Source: VXNE01 sp965205735
GTDB lineage: Bacteria; Pseudomonadota; Gammaproteobacteria; Pseudomonadales; Azotimanducaceae
Length of the DNA stretch: 64,000 nt
Assembly (NCBI GenBank): GCA_965205735.1
Contig: OZ242179.1
Coordinates: 62,001-126,000 of the forward strand
Direction of reading: 5' to 3'
The notes below the pieces were generated by a model, which was given only the letters and a program-made list of their open reading frames with translations, searched no databases and was not told where the DNA came from. The position numbers and the translations under genes were made by a program. Below, piece after piece: positions 44,356-53,772 of the stretch (its first letter is position 1; each line of letters begins with the position of its first letter).

Positions 44356-47300
44356 CGCTTTGGCGCGGGACATTCGGCCGCCACGCGCTGCGGTCGGCGA
44401 CGATGCTATGTCTGGCCGTGATTGCGTTGGCGATGAGCGTGGAAGCGGCCGCGGCACGCGCGGCGACCGCCGCCACCGTGCAACACGCCGGGTCGAGCGG
44501 CGAGTTCACGTCGGTTGCCATGGGGGACGCCGGCGAGGACGGCGACGCCACGGCGGGCGATGGCGTATTCACCGCGCGCGTGTCCGCCTACGCCGACGAT
44601 CTGCCGCGCTACCTTTTCACGTACACCTTGCCGGCCGCCGAGCAATCGGACGACGAAGTGGACGCGGGCACGACTCCCACCACGCTCGTCATCAACGAAC
44701 TCATGGCGTCCAACGGTGGGACGATCGAGGACCCCCAGGGGGACGACGACGACTGGATCGAACTGTTGAACTGGGGCACCGATGCGATCGATCTGTCGGG
44801 GATGTACCTGTCGGACAAGGCGACCAACCCGCTGAAGTGGCAGTTCCCGGAGGGCACGGCGATCGCGGCGGACGGCTATCTGCTAGTGTGGGCCGACGAC
44901 GACTCCGGCGACAGCCCTGGGCTGCACACGAATTTCAAGCTCTCGGCAGGCGGCGAGAGCGTCGTGCTGTCGGATATCGATGCCCGTGACAACGTGGTGA
45001 TCGACAGCGTCGACTTCCCCGCACTCGCCACCGACGTGTCGTACGGCCGCTCGCCCGAAGCGACCGGCGCGTTCAGCGCGCCCGTTGTCGCCTCGCCGGG
45101 GCGCGCGACTCCGGTTGTCCCGGAGATCGCGATCGCCGCGGACGGACCGGTCACCGAAGGGGGCACGGCGACGCTCACGATAAGTGCGGCGCCGCCACCG
45201 AGCGGCGATCTGGCGGTGGGCGTGCAGGTCACCCAAGGCAGGGACCAGGACTACCTGCCGGCCTCCCCGCCGACATCGGCGACCGTGCCCGCGGGCGCGA
45301 GCGAGGCGTTGCTTGGCATCCAGATCCCGAACGACACGGTGGATGAGCCGAACGGCCTGCTGACGGTGACGCTCACGAGTGGCCAGGGCTACGTGGTGGC
45401 GTCGCCGGCCAGCGCGAGCCTGACCGTACGCGACGACGATGCGAGTCCGGCCGCGGCCGCGGTGGTGATAAACGAGTTGATGGCGTCGAACGGCAGCACC
45501 GTGGCGGATCCGCAGGGCGAGTATGACGATTGGATCGAGCTGTTCAACACGACCGCTTCGGCAATCGACCTGTCCGGCATGTATCTGTCGGACAGGCGTG
45601 ATAGGCCAAAGAAGTGGCAATTCCCGGAAGGCACATCGATCAGGGCCGGCGGCCGTCTGCTGGTGTGGGCGGACGACGACTCCGGTGACAGTCCCGGCCT
45701 GCACGCGAACTTCAAGCTCTCGGCGGGCGGAGAGAGCGTGGTGCTGTCCGATACGGAGGACAACGGTAACGCCGTGATCGACGCGGTGGACTTCCCGGAG
45801 CTGGCCCGAGACGAGGCGTACGCCAGGACACCGGAGGGTGTCGGTTCGTTCCGCGTGACGCGTGGAGGGTCACCGGGTACGGCGCCGCCGCCGTCAAGCG
45901 ACGCCGCGTTGTCGGGCCTGAGTCTGACGGATGTCGACATCGGCACGTTCTCGGCGGAGACGACGACCTACCGGGCGAGCGTGGACCGAAGCGTGGCCAC
46001 GACGACGGTGGAGGCGACATCGAGCGACGCGAACGCGCAGGTGACGATCACCCCGGCGGACGCCGATGCGGATGCGGCCGGTCACCAGGTGGCGCTGGCG
46101 AGGGGCTCGAACGAGATCTCGATCGAGGTGACCGCCGAGGACGGCGAGACGGTTCGCGCGTACGCGGTGACGGTGATGCGCGTGTTCCCGCCGCTGACGG
46201 CGAGCTTCGAGGTGACGGCGGTGCCGTCGGAAGTTGAAGAAGGCGGCACGTCGACGGTGACGGTGTCGATTACCAACGATGTGACGTATGCGGCGGATGC
46301 GACCATCGCGCTGTCGGTATCCGGCGGTGTGGACGCGACCGACTACGCGCTGGCGGAGACGGTGACGCTGGCGGCGGGATCGAGTGCGGCGACGACGGTG
46401 TTGTCGGTGACGGACGACACGGCGGAGGAGGCGGCGGAGACGGCGCGGGTGGCGGCGCTGATCGACGGCGAGGAAATCGGCGCGGCCACGGTGACGGTCG
46501 CGGCGAGTGACCTCGCGTCGGACGACGCGAGTCTGGCCGCGCTGGCGCTGTCGGAGGTAGACATCGGGGCGTTCGCGGGCGAGACGACTTCGTATGCGGC
46601 GGCTGTCCCCTATGCGGTCGACGCGTCGACGGTGACGGCCACCGCCGGCGACGCCGGGGCGGTCGTCGATATATCCCCGGCGGACGCGGATGCGAACGCG
46701 CCCGGTCACCAGGTGACCCTGGCGGTGGGCGCGAACGAGATTGTCGTGACGGTGACGGCGGAGGACGGCGCGACGCGGCGGAGGTACGCGGTGACGGTGA
46801 CCCGCGCGAGCGCGCCGCGGGCGGTGCTGGCGGCGGATGCGAGTCCGGTGATGGAGGGGACGGCCGCGACGTTCACGGTCACCTTGGACAAAGCGCCGGG
46901 CGCGGAACTGACGGTATCGTTGGGCGTCGACGAGGACGGCGCGATGCTGTCCGGGGAGCCGGCGGAGACGGTGACGATCGGCGCCGAGGAGACGAGCGCG
47001 CGACTGGAGGCGGCGACGACGGACGATCTGGTCGTGGAGGCGGACAGCACGGTGACGGCGACGCTGACGGCGGGGTGGGGCTACGAGCTGGGTGCGCGGA
47101 CATCGGCGACGGTGACGGTGGCGGACGACGACACGGCGGAGTTCGAGGTGGCGGCGGCGCCGGCGGAGTTGGAGGAAGGCGGCACGTCGACAGTGACGGT
47201 GTCGATCACCAACGGCGTGACGTACGGGGAGGATCGGGAGGTCCTGCTGACGGTGACGGGGCTGTCGGCGGCGGACTACACGCTGAACCCGACGACGCCG

Positions 47301-50300
47301 ACGTTGGCGTCGGGCGAGGCCGCCGTGACCGCGACGCTGGCCGCGATTGCGGACGGTGTTGCGGAGGAGCCGGAGACGGCGCGCATCGAAGTCACGTTGG
47401 ACGGTTCGGCGCTGGGCTCGGCGAGCGTCGCGATCACGGATCCGGAGTCGCCTCCGGAGCCTGTGATCCAGACTGTTGCGCAGGTGGGCGGGACGCTTGA
47501 GGCGACCTTTGAGGAAGCGCCGCAGCCGGACGTGGCCTACCAGTGGCTGCGCGGCGAGGAAGAGATCGCGGGTGCGACGGCTGTGCGTTACGCGCCGACG
47601 GCCGCAGACGTGGGGCGGCCGCTGTCGGTGCGGGTCGAGCGGCGCGGCGCGTCGCGCACCAGTGCGGCGACGGATCCGGTGTGGGCGGCGCCGTCGAACC
47701 CGCCGCTGGCGGAAGTCGACGAGGAACTGCTGGGAACCGTGTTGACCCTGGAATCGACCGACGCGTTCCTGGTGGACATCGCCGGCTACGGCCAGTTGGG
47801 GGATGTGCGCTTCGGGTCGCTGGCCGGGGGCGACTTCGAGGTCGGCGGAACGCGGCACGCGGTGACCACGGCGGCGGTGAACAACCAGGGCCGTTTCGTG
47901 CTCGGCACGCGCCCGCACCTGACGGGAACGGAAGGACTGACGGTGTACTGGAACGGATACCGGATGCGTTCGTTCGCGGAGACGACGCTGGTCGGCGAGC
48001 GCTACTGGGAGACGGCGGCGACCCAGCCGAAAAGCGAGTACGGCCGCTACTGGGACGGCGCGTCGGACGGCGTGCGCGTGGCGCTGTCGATCCGGCGGCC
48101 GGCGCCGGTGCCGGCGGTGTCGATCGCGGCCGTCGCGGGGTCGGTGGCGGAAGGCGGCGATGTGGAGTACACGGTGACGGCGGACGAGGCGCCGCGAGCG
48201 GACCTCGCCGTATCGGTGTCGGTGACGGACGAGGCCGCGGCGCTGGTGTCCGCGCCGCCGGCGACGGTGACGGTGGCGGCGGGTGCGATGAGCGTGACGC
48301 TGACCCTGGCGACGGAAGACGACGCGGTGGACGAGGCGGATGGCGCGGTGACGGTCGAGCTGCTGGCCGGCGCAGGATACGAACTCGGCGCGGCGACGTC
48401 GGCGACGGCGACGGTGACGGACGACGACGTGGCGACGTTCGCGGTGACGGCCGAGCCCGCGGAGATTGAGGAAGGCGGCACCTCGACGGTGACGGTGTCG
48501 GTGACGAACGGCGTGACGTACGCGCGGGAGCGGACGGTCGAGTTGAGCGTGTCGGGCGTGTCGGAGTCGGACTACGCGTTGACGCCGGCGGCGCTGGTGC
48601 TGCGGCCAGGGGAGGTGTCGGTGACGGCGACGCTGACGGCGGTCGTCAACGAAGAGACGGAGAGCCCGGAGACGGCCACCGTGACGGCGCGCGTGGAGGG
48701 TGTCGCGGTCGGGTCGGCGGCGGTGGCCATACGGGACGCGTCGGCCGATGCAAGCCTGTCGGACCTGAGCCTGATGGACGTGGACATCGGCGCGTTCGAC
48801 AGTGAAACGACCGTCTACGCGGCCGAGGTGGATCACAACGTGGCGGCGACGACGGTGGAAGCGACGCCGACGGATGCCAATGCGTCCGTGGAGATCACGG
48901 ACGCGGTGGGCAGCACGCTGGGCACGGAGCGGACATCGACGCTCGAAGAGGGCGCGAACGAGATCGCGGCGCGGGTGACGGCGGAGGACGGCGCGACGCG
49001 TCGGACCTATGCGGTGACGGTGACGCGCGCGGCGGCGCCGCCCGCGTGGGGAACGCGGCTGCCGGGTCGGGACATCGCCCTCGCGGATCTGGAAGCGCCG
49101 TCGGGCGTGTGGTCGGACGGCGACACCGTCTGGGTGACGGACCGCTACGAGGTTGTGCGGGCCTACGCGCTGTCGGACGGCGGTCGGCTGTCGGACCGCG
49201 ACCTCGATGTGGGCTCGGACAGTATCCTGTCGGCGCTGTGGTCGGACGGCGAGACGCTGTGGGTGGGGGACTATTACGGGGGCGTGCTGGCGCATCGGCT
49301 GTCGGACGGCGCGCGGCTGGCGTCGCGGGATCTGGATGCGCAGACGCTGACCGAGGCGGGCAACGACAGGCCGACGGGGTTGTGGTCGGACGGTGAGACG
49401 CTGTGGGTGGCCGACAATGAGGATGCGCACGTCTACGCCTACGGCGCGTCGGGCGGTGCTCGGGCCGAGGGGCAGGAGTTCGGTCTGCGCACGGGGGACG
49501 TGAAAACGGGGTGGCCGTGGGGCGTGTGGTCGGACGGGGAGACGGCGCTGGTGTCGTGGTACCGGCGCGGCAAGGTGTACGCGTACCGTCTGTCGGACGG
49601 CGCGCGGCAGCGGGATCGGGATATTGGCACGGCCGCGTCGGGCAACGCGGACCCGCAGGGGTTGTGGTCGGACGGCGAGACGCTGTGGGTGGTCGACGGG
49701 GCGGACCGGAAGCTGTACGCGTACGCGGTGCCGGGGCTGCGGCGCGACGGCGGCGAGCTTGCCGATCTGCCGCTGACGAACCGCGCCGCGGGCGTTCCGG
49801 GCACGGACCCGGGACCGCCGGTATCGATCCCGGACGCGGGCCTGCGGGCGCGCGTCGGCGCGGCGCTGGGCAAGGCGCCGGGAGGCCTGATCGGCGCGAA
49901 CGAGCTGGCGGCGCTGACGGTGCTGGACGCGCGCGACGCGGACGTGACGGACCTGGCGGGTCTCGAGCGGGCGGTCAACCTGGAAGGCCTGGACCTCGGC
50001 CTGAACCCGCTGGTCGACCTGCGCGTGCTGGAGTCGCTGCCGGCGCTTCGGACGCTGAACCTGGACGGGACATCCGCGGACCCGTGGGCGCTTGCGGCAC
50101 TCACGCGCCTGGAGCGTCTGTCGCTGCGGGACAACGGCATCGAGGAACTCGACGGGCTGTCGTCGCTGACGGGTCTGGAAGTGCTCGACCTGGGGAACAA
50201 CCGGATCGCCGATATCGGTCCGGTTTCCCGCTTGGCGGAACTGAGCGCGCTGCGCCTAGACGGCAACGCGGTGGCCGATCTCGTGCCGCTGGCTGGACTG

Positions 50301-50489
50301 CGGCGGCTGGCGACGCTCGATGTGCGGGACAACCGCGTGACGGACGTCGCGCCACTGGCCGGGCTGCCCGGCCTGGTCCGCCTGGAGGCGGGGGGCAACC
50401 GGATCGGGGACTTCTCCGTATTGGAAGGCATCGCGACGCTGCGCGTGTTCGGCGCGGACGAACAGATCGGCTTGCGGGCGCCGCGATGA
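44343..50489 (+). CDS. Giant surface protein: lamin-tail, Calx-beta, cadherin-like, propeller-like and LRR domains
   Basis: A 2048-residue exported protein. Approximate domain order: signal peptide (1-40); lamin-tail domain (117-245, LVINELMASNGG...DDDDWIELLN); Calx-beta (258-372); second lamin-tail (374-510); cadherin-like beta sandwich (518-610, LSLTDVDIGTFSAETTTY); further Calx-beta-like and cadherin-like units to 1035; Ig-like (1050-1115); a unique domain (1126-1250); Calx-beta (1258-1465); cadherin-like (1469-1560); five WSDGETLWV propeller-type repeats (1580-1800); LRRs (1848-2046). There is no sorting motif at the end. Likely calcium-binding adhesion or scaffold protein at the surface, linked by overlap to the PEP-synthase-like gene. 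Confidence 0.85.
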   Translation: MGVLTLWRGTFGRHALRSATMLCLAVIALAMSVEAAAARAATAATVQHAGSSGEFTSVAMGDAGEDGDATAGDGVFTARVSAYADDLPRYLFTYTLPAAEQSDDEVDAGTTPTTLVINELMASNGGTIEDPQGDDDDWIELLNWGTDAIDLSGMYLSDKATNPLKWQFPEGTAIAADGYLLVWADDDSGDSPGLHTNFKLSAGGESVVLSDIDARDNVVIDSVDFPALATDVSYGRSPEATGAFSAPVVASPGRATPVVPEIAIAADGPVTEGGTATLTISAAPPPSGDLAVGVQVTQGRDQDYLPASPPTSATVPAGASEALLGIQIPNDTVDEPNGLLTVTLTSGQGYVVASPASASLTVRDDDASPAAAAVVINELMASNGSTVADPQGEYDDWIELFNTTASAIDLSGMYLSDRRDRPKKWQFPEGTSIRAGGRLLVWADDDSGDSPGLHANFKLSAGGESVVLSDTEDNGNAVIDAVDFPELARDEAYARTPEGVGSFRVTRGGSPGTAPPPSSDAALSGLSLTDVDIGTFSAETTTYRASVDRSVATTTVEATSSDANAQVTITPADADADAAGHQVALARGSNEISIEVTAEDGETVRAYAVTVMRVFPPLTASFEVTAVPSEVEEGGTSTVTVSITNDVTYAADATIALSVSGGVDATDYALAETVTLAAGSSAATTVLSVTDDTAEEAAETARVAALIDGEEIGAATVTVAASDLASDDASLAALALSEVDIGAFAGETTSYAAAVPYAVDASTVTATAGDAGAVVDISPADADANAPGHQVTLAVGANEIVVTVTAEDGATRRRYAVTVTRASAPRAVLAADASPVMEGTAATFTVTLDKAPGAELTVSLGVDEDGAMLSGEPAETVTIGAEETSARLEAATTDDLVVEADSTVTATLTAGWGYELGARTSATVTVADDDTAEFEVAAAPAELEEGGTSTVTVSITNGVTYGEDREVLLTVTGLSAADYTLNPTTPTLASGEAAVTATLAAIADGVAEEPETARIEVTLDGSALGSASVAITDPESPPEPVIQTVAQVGGTLEATFEEAPQPDVAYQWLRGEEEIAGATAVRYAPTAADVGRPLSVRVERRGASRTSAATDPVWAAPSNPPLAEVDEELLGTVLTLESTDAFLVDIAGYGQLGDVRFGSLAGGDFEVGGTRHAVTTAAVNNQGRFVLGTRPHLTGTEGLTVYWNGYRMRSFAETTLVGERYWETAATQPKSEYGRYWDGASDGVRVALSIRRPAPVPAVSIAAVAGSVAEGGDVEYTVTADEAPRADLAVSVSVTDEAAALVSAPPATVTVAAGAMSVTLTLATEDDAVDEADGAVTVELLAGAGYELGAATSATATVTDDDVATFAVTAEPAEIEEGGTSTVTVSVTNGVTYARERTVELSVSGVSESDYALTPAALVLRPGEVSVTATLTAVVNEETESPETATVTARVEGVAVGSAAVAIRDASADASLSDLSLMDVDIGAFDSETTVYAAEVDHNVAATTVEATPTDANASVEITDAVGSTLGTERTSTLEEGANEIAARVTAEDGATRRTYAVTVTRAAAPPAWGTRLPGRDIALADLEAPSGVWSDGDTVWVTDRYEVVRAYALSDGGRLSDRDLDVGSDSILSALWSDGETLWVGDYYGGVLAHRLSDGARLASRDLDAQTLTEAGNDRPTGLWSDGETLWVADNEDAHVYAYGASGGARAEGQEFGLRTGDVKTGWPWGVWSDGETALVSWYRRGKVYAYRLSDGARQRDRDIGTAASGNADPQGLWSDGETLWVVDGADRKLYAYAVPGLRRDGGELADLPLTNRAAGVPGTDPGPPVSIPDAGLRARVGAALGKAPGGLIGANELAALTVLDARDADVTDLAGLERAVNLEGLDLGLNPLVDLRVLESLPALRTLNLDGTSADPWALAALTRLERLSLRDNGIEELDGLSSLTGLEVLDLGNNRIADIGPVSRLAELSALRLDGNAVADLVPLAGLRRLATLDVRDNRVTDVAPLAGLPGLVRLEAGGNRIGDFSVLEGIATLRVFGADEQIGLRAPR

Positions 50490-50503
50490 GGACACGTACA
50501 CGA
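49887..50503 (+). repeat. LRR cassette duplicated at 32160-32779
   Basis: The last ~600 bases of the giant gene plus 14 bases after its stop (GATGAGGACACGTACACGA) match 32160-32779 almost completely. The shared end point past the stop shows a DNA-level duplication and not merely a common domain. Confidence 0.85.
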
Positions 50504-50625
50504 GGCGCTGGTATCCAATGATGCATCTGAAACCAAACAGGCATGTTCCTAGAAGGCGGGGAGGAATGGAGGTTGGCTCGGCAGCCGCTTATCGAGACGA
50601 TTCCATCGGAGCATCCGCGAGGCCC

Positions 50626-50970
50626 ATGAAGGGGAACACGGCGGTTCGGGTGGCTAGCCGGTTTCTGGGCTTCGTCGTGGCGGCGCTGCTGGCCTGCCCC
50701 GTGGCCTCGGCTCCGGGCGTGATCCCGGACGCGGTGGTCTTCGGCCAGAGCGCCTGCTTCTGCGGACCCCACGAGAAGCTCGGCGTGCACTACGGGGCGG
50801 GCTCGACGGACCACGGTGCGGCCGCGAGGGCTCCCGCGACTCCGCGTACGGCGTTGATTTCCGCGAACGCGGCCATGATGAAGCAGGCGGACCGGAAGGC
50901 GTGGTCGACGGTCGCGCGCGAGCTGGGGCACGAGCGCGCGGACATAGCAGCGGTTTATTTAGGGGCGTGA
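50626..50970 (+). pseudogene. Chimera: amino-acid ABC binding-protein start joined to tyrosine recombinase end
   Basis: ATG 50626 begins a signal peptide (MKGNTAVRVASRFLGFVVAALLACPVASA) and the opening of a periplasmic-binding-protein (Peripla_BP_6-like) sequence, VIPDAVVFGQSACFCGPHEKLGVHYGAG. After about 60 residues it changes to KAWSTVARELGHERADIAAVYLG, the last segment of a tyrosine recombinase including the LGH and the nucleophile tyrosine. Neither half is functional. Confidence 0.6.
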
Positions 50971-51575
50971 GTTATTAAGTGGAGTAACAGCCCCAAGCTA
51001 TGGAAAACGAAAGACATCGGCCTTCTGGAACGCCACATAAAATCGCCGGAGACCGTGGCAATCGCCTAAGACAGAGCGCCCTCGGTGGCCTCGGTATGGC
51101 TGAGAATCAAGGGTTTCTAGTCGAATAAGACCAGCGCTAACCTCCTCAAAAGGGGCGGCGGCGATGACCGCTTGGAGACGGAACTCGGATTTTTATGTGG
51201 AGCGATTTCGAGGTAACGCATTGATCGAGAACGGTTAGGCGCCGCCAACTCCACATAACACTTTAGGCCCCCAAATACTGAATATGTGGAGCTACACATA
51301 TTCAATATTTGGGGGTATGACCCGCCATGTGGAGCTATGGCGCCAAGTCAAAGATACGAGAGAGATCGGGTTGTCGGAGCGCTGTATATCGTGTACTTCG
51401 GAACCCAGGATGCCGCACTCGGGGTGAGCGATCGCCGTACGGGCGGCGCGCGAAGGGCGTACGGACGGACGGGACGATGTCTCATTGACCCGGCGTGGCG
51501 TCATTGGTCGTACCGCGGCGGCGGAACGCCGCTGGCCGCGGACCGAGCGCAACGAACGAATGGAGGATTAGGGAA
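50971..51575. repeat. Non-coding array of TATGTGGAG motifs with a 48-bp palindrome
   Basis: No supported gene. TATGTGG(AG)-type motifs occur at 51033-51039 (minus), 51194-51202 (plus), 51249-51257 (minus), 51283-51291 (plus) and 51326-51334 (plus, first base C). Two 21-base arms (51268-51288 and 51295-51315, one mismatch) form a palindrome centred on GAGCTA. The block directly follows the recombinase fragment, so these may be recombination sites. Confidence 0.65.
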
Positions 51576-51761
51576 GTGACAGAGCCACGGATGCCGACAA
51601 CGTTGCCGAGCCCCGTCGACCGCGGAGAGTTGCGATTCGTCGCTATGGATGCGGAGGGCACCGCGTGGCGGTGGAACGACGAGGAGATGGTATGGGTGCG
51701 CGTCCGGGGGGACATGGGCGCCGACGACCGCGAGATCGACGAATGCGACGTGCTGCACTGA
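51576..51761 (+). CDS. Small hypothetical protein upstream of nuclease fragment
   Basis: A 61-residue acidic protein starting at GTG 51576 after AGGATTAGGGAA: ...PVDRGELRFVAMDAEGTAWRWNDEEMVWVRVRGD. It contains a short beta-rich core and no signal peptide. It overlaps the start of the secreted nuclease fragment by 19 bases, suggesting an original two-gene operon. Confidence 0.45.
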   Translation: MTEPRMPTTLPSPVDRGELRFVAMDAEGTAWRWNDEEMVWVRVRGDMGADDREIDECDVLH

Positions 51762-51850
51762 CTGCGGCGCTCGCCTCGGTGTTGGCGACGGCGTCGGCGG
51801 CGGACACCTACCGAGACATCGAGATCGCCCCCGAGCACCGGTGCGCTATG
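51743..51850 (+). pseudogene. Secreted HNH nuclease, N-terminal fragment
   Basis: ATG 51743 starts a signal peptide (MRRAALTAALASVLATASA) and ADTYRDIEIAPEHRC, the usual opening of GmrSD-type secreted HNH nucleases. The next residues switch to a transposase frame. It corresponds to the half missing from the C-terminal fragment at 40161. Confidence 0.55.
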
Positions 51851-52786
51851 AGCGATCGGACTATGGCCGACGAGATCGGCGGCCAGCTCTGCGGGCCGGC
51901 GGCGTGCGAGGTGCTGCGGCGGGAGTTCGAAGTGTTCGGGGACCGGCGCTACGAGCGCCTGTCGCGGCTGTCCGCGTCGCACCTGTACAACCTGCGGCGG
52001 ACGACGACCTACCGCGCCAGGCGGACCACGGTGAACCGCACCAGGCCGACGACGGTCGGCATCGGCGAGAGGCGGCGCCCGGATCCGGGCGGCAAGCCCG
52101 GCTTCGTCCGGGTGGACACGGTGCACCAGGGCGACCGGGACCGCGAGAAGGGCGTCTACGACATCAATCTGATCGACGAGGTCACCCAGTTCGAGCATGT
52201 CGGCGCGGTGGCCGCGATCTCCGAGGCTTTCCTGCTCCCGGTGCTGGAAGAGATGCTCGTGACGCTGCCGTTCGTCGTCCTCGGCTTCCACGCCGACAAC
52301 GGCTCCGAGTACATCAACCACCGGGTCGCGGCGCTGCTCAACAAGCTGCACGTCCCCGGCTTCACGAAGTCGCGCGCCCGGCGCTCGAACGACAACGCCC
52401 TCGTCGAAGGCAAGAACGCCTCCGTCGTGCACAAGTGGCTCGGCCACGACCACATCCCGCAGCGCTTCGCGCCCCAGGTCAACGCCTTCGCGCAGGGCGT
52501 GCTCACGCCGTACCTGAACTACCACCATCCCTGCCTGTTCGCCACCGAGGAGCGCGACGGCGACGGCAAGATCCGCCGCCGGTATCGCCGACAGGACGTG
52601 GCCACTCCCTGCGAGAAGCTGAAATCCCTGCCCGACGCGGGGCGCTTCCTCAAGCCCGGCGTGACCTTCGGCGAACTCGACAAGATCGCCTACGCGATGT
52701 CCGACCTGCACGCGAACCGCTTGGCGAACCGCGCGCGCGACGAGCTGTTCCGGGCCATCGGCCGTGCCGTGAACGCTGCGGCCTGA
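51850..52786 (+). pseudogene. IS481-type transposase, N-terminally truncated
   Basis: An open frame fused to the nuclease signal peptide encodes the integrase-core part of an IS481/IS3-like transposase: LCGPAACEVLRREFEVFGDRRYERLSRLSASHLYNLR, the first catalytic Asp in GFVRVDTVHQGD, the second in VLGFHADNGSEY, the Glu region RSNDNALVEGKNASVVHKWLG, and a C-terminal SLPDAGRFLKPGVTFGELD. The N-terminal helix-turn-helix is missing. As fused it would be exported, so it is not a working transposase. Confidence 0.8.
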
Positions 52787-52803
52787 GGGGGTCGCCCAGC
52801 GCC

Positions 52804-52890
52804 GCCCCCCCTGAAAGGGCTACGCTTCGCGAAAAGACAGTATGCACACAAGCGGTTTTTCGACTCCGGGAAAGCCCTTTCAGGGGGGGC
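52804..52890. repeat. 18-bp perfect inverted repeat after IS481-type gene
   Basis: GCCCCCCCTGAAAGGGCT (52804-52821) and its exact complement (52873-52890) enclose 51 bases. It starts 18 bases after the transposase stop and could be an IS end, a hairpin or part of a MITE. Confidence 0.6.
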
Positions 52891-53772
52891 TTGTGCCACG
52901 CTCCAGAAGCCTTGCCCAAGACCGCCCCGAACAACTACGATGCCGGCATCGCAACACGTCCAGACCGGCCAGGCCCTCAGCGCAAGCCCCAGCCTCGTTC
53001 AGGCTCATCTTCTCATTGGAAAACGCTGCCGTCGGCGTTGCGGGCCTCGCTGCGACGGTTCAACGAACCGCCCGACGACGGCTGGCGGTGGAGCGCGGAG
53101 GCGCTGGCGTGGCGGCGTACCTGCTGCACGACCTGTGCGGCGTCGTCCTGCTAGGCTGGCGCTATCCGCCGAACCGCGGGGTTTGCCCGCACGGCAACGC
53201 CTACGCGACCGACGGCGGCGCCGCGCGGTGGCTTGGCGGGGAGTGCGAGTGCTGCATCGCCGGTGGCGGGCCGGACTCCGGCGGGTAGAAAGGGATGGCC
53301 GCCAATTCCGTATACAGACGGGCGCTACGACGGCTGGGCGCATCTCGGCGGTGTCGGCAGCCGGATCCAGGGCGCCGCCCCGGACTTCGACCCGAGAATC
53401 TACAGCTGCCCAACCTGAGCACCGTCGTCGCCAATTCGGGCGGATTCGAGGTCCGCAAGAGGCCGGGAAACGCCATACACGTGCGGCGCAAGACTTCAGT
53501 CCGCAACTCGGCGACCGGAAGGGGCGACTGACCCGAGCGACAAACTGGTCTGATTCGCGGGTCGGGGCGTGTCGGCCCGAACATCGTCTCGGGCGTCCGA
53601 CTCGATGATCCGCAGCCGCGGTGATGATCGCCTGCGCCAAACCAAAGGCCTGGTATCTCGCTACCTTGATCGCGGCAGCGATGGGCTGACGCGTGCTCGC
53701 GTGCATCGGAATCGCCATCCGCCCGGCGCGGTAGTGCGACAATGTCCGTTCTGACCGGCGCAGAGAGATGGA
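52891..53772. other. 880-bp stretch without a supported gene
   Basis: Many overlapping frames are open because of high GC, but codon position bias and amino-acid composition do not favour any one. Short protein-like bits appear in different frames, such as PYTDGRYDGWAHLGGVGSRI near 53320, suggesting decayed coding DNA. Confidence 0.5.

Noticed and set aside
45894..49430. An 1178-codon open frame on the minus strand, Arg/His-rich
   Set aside because: It is antisense to the giant surface-protein gene and arises from its GC-rich, repetitive codons; composition is not protein-like and it has no start signal.
51117..51305. Integron-type attC site or a small gene in the TATGTGGAG block
   Set aside because: One GTTAGGC core-like heptamer is present but no matching inverse core at proper spacing, and the minus-strand frame lacks family or start signals.
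52842..53608. Genes in the 52.9-53.6 kb gap
   Set aside because: Three overlapping frames are open but each shows only short protein-like bits; none can be defended as a gene.
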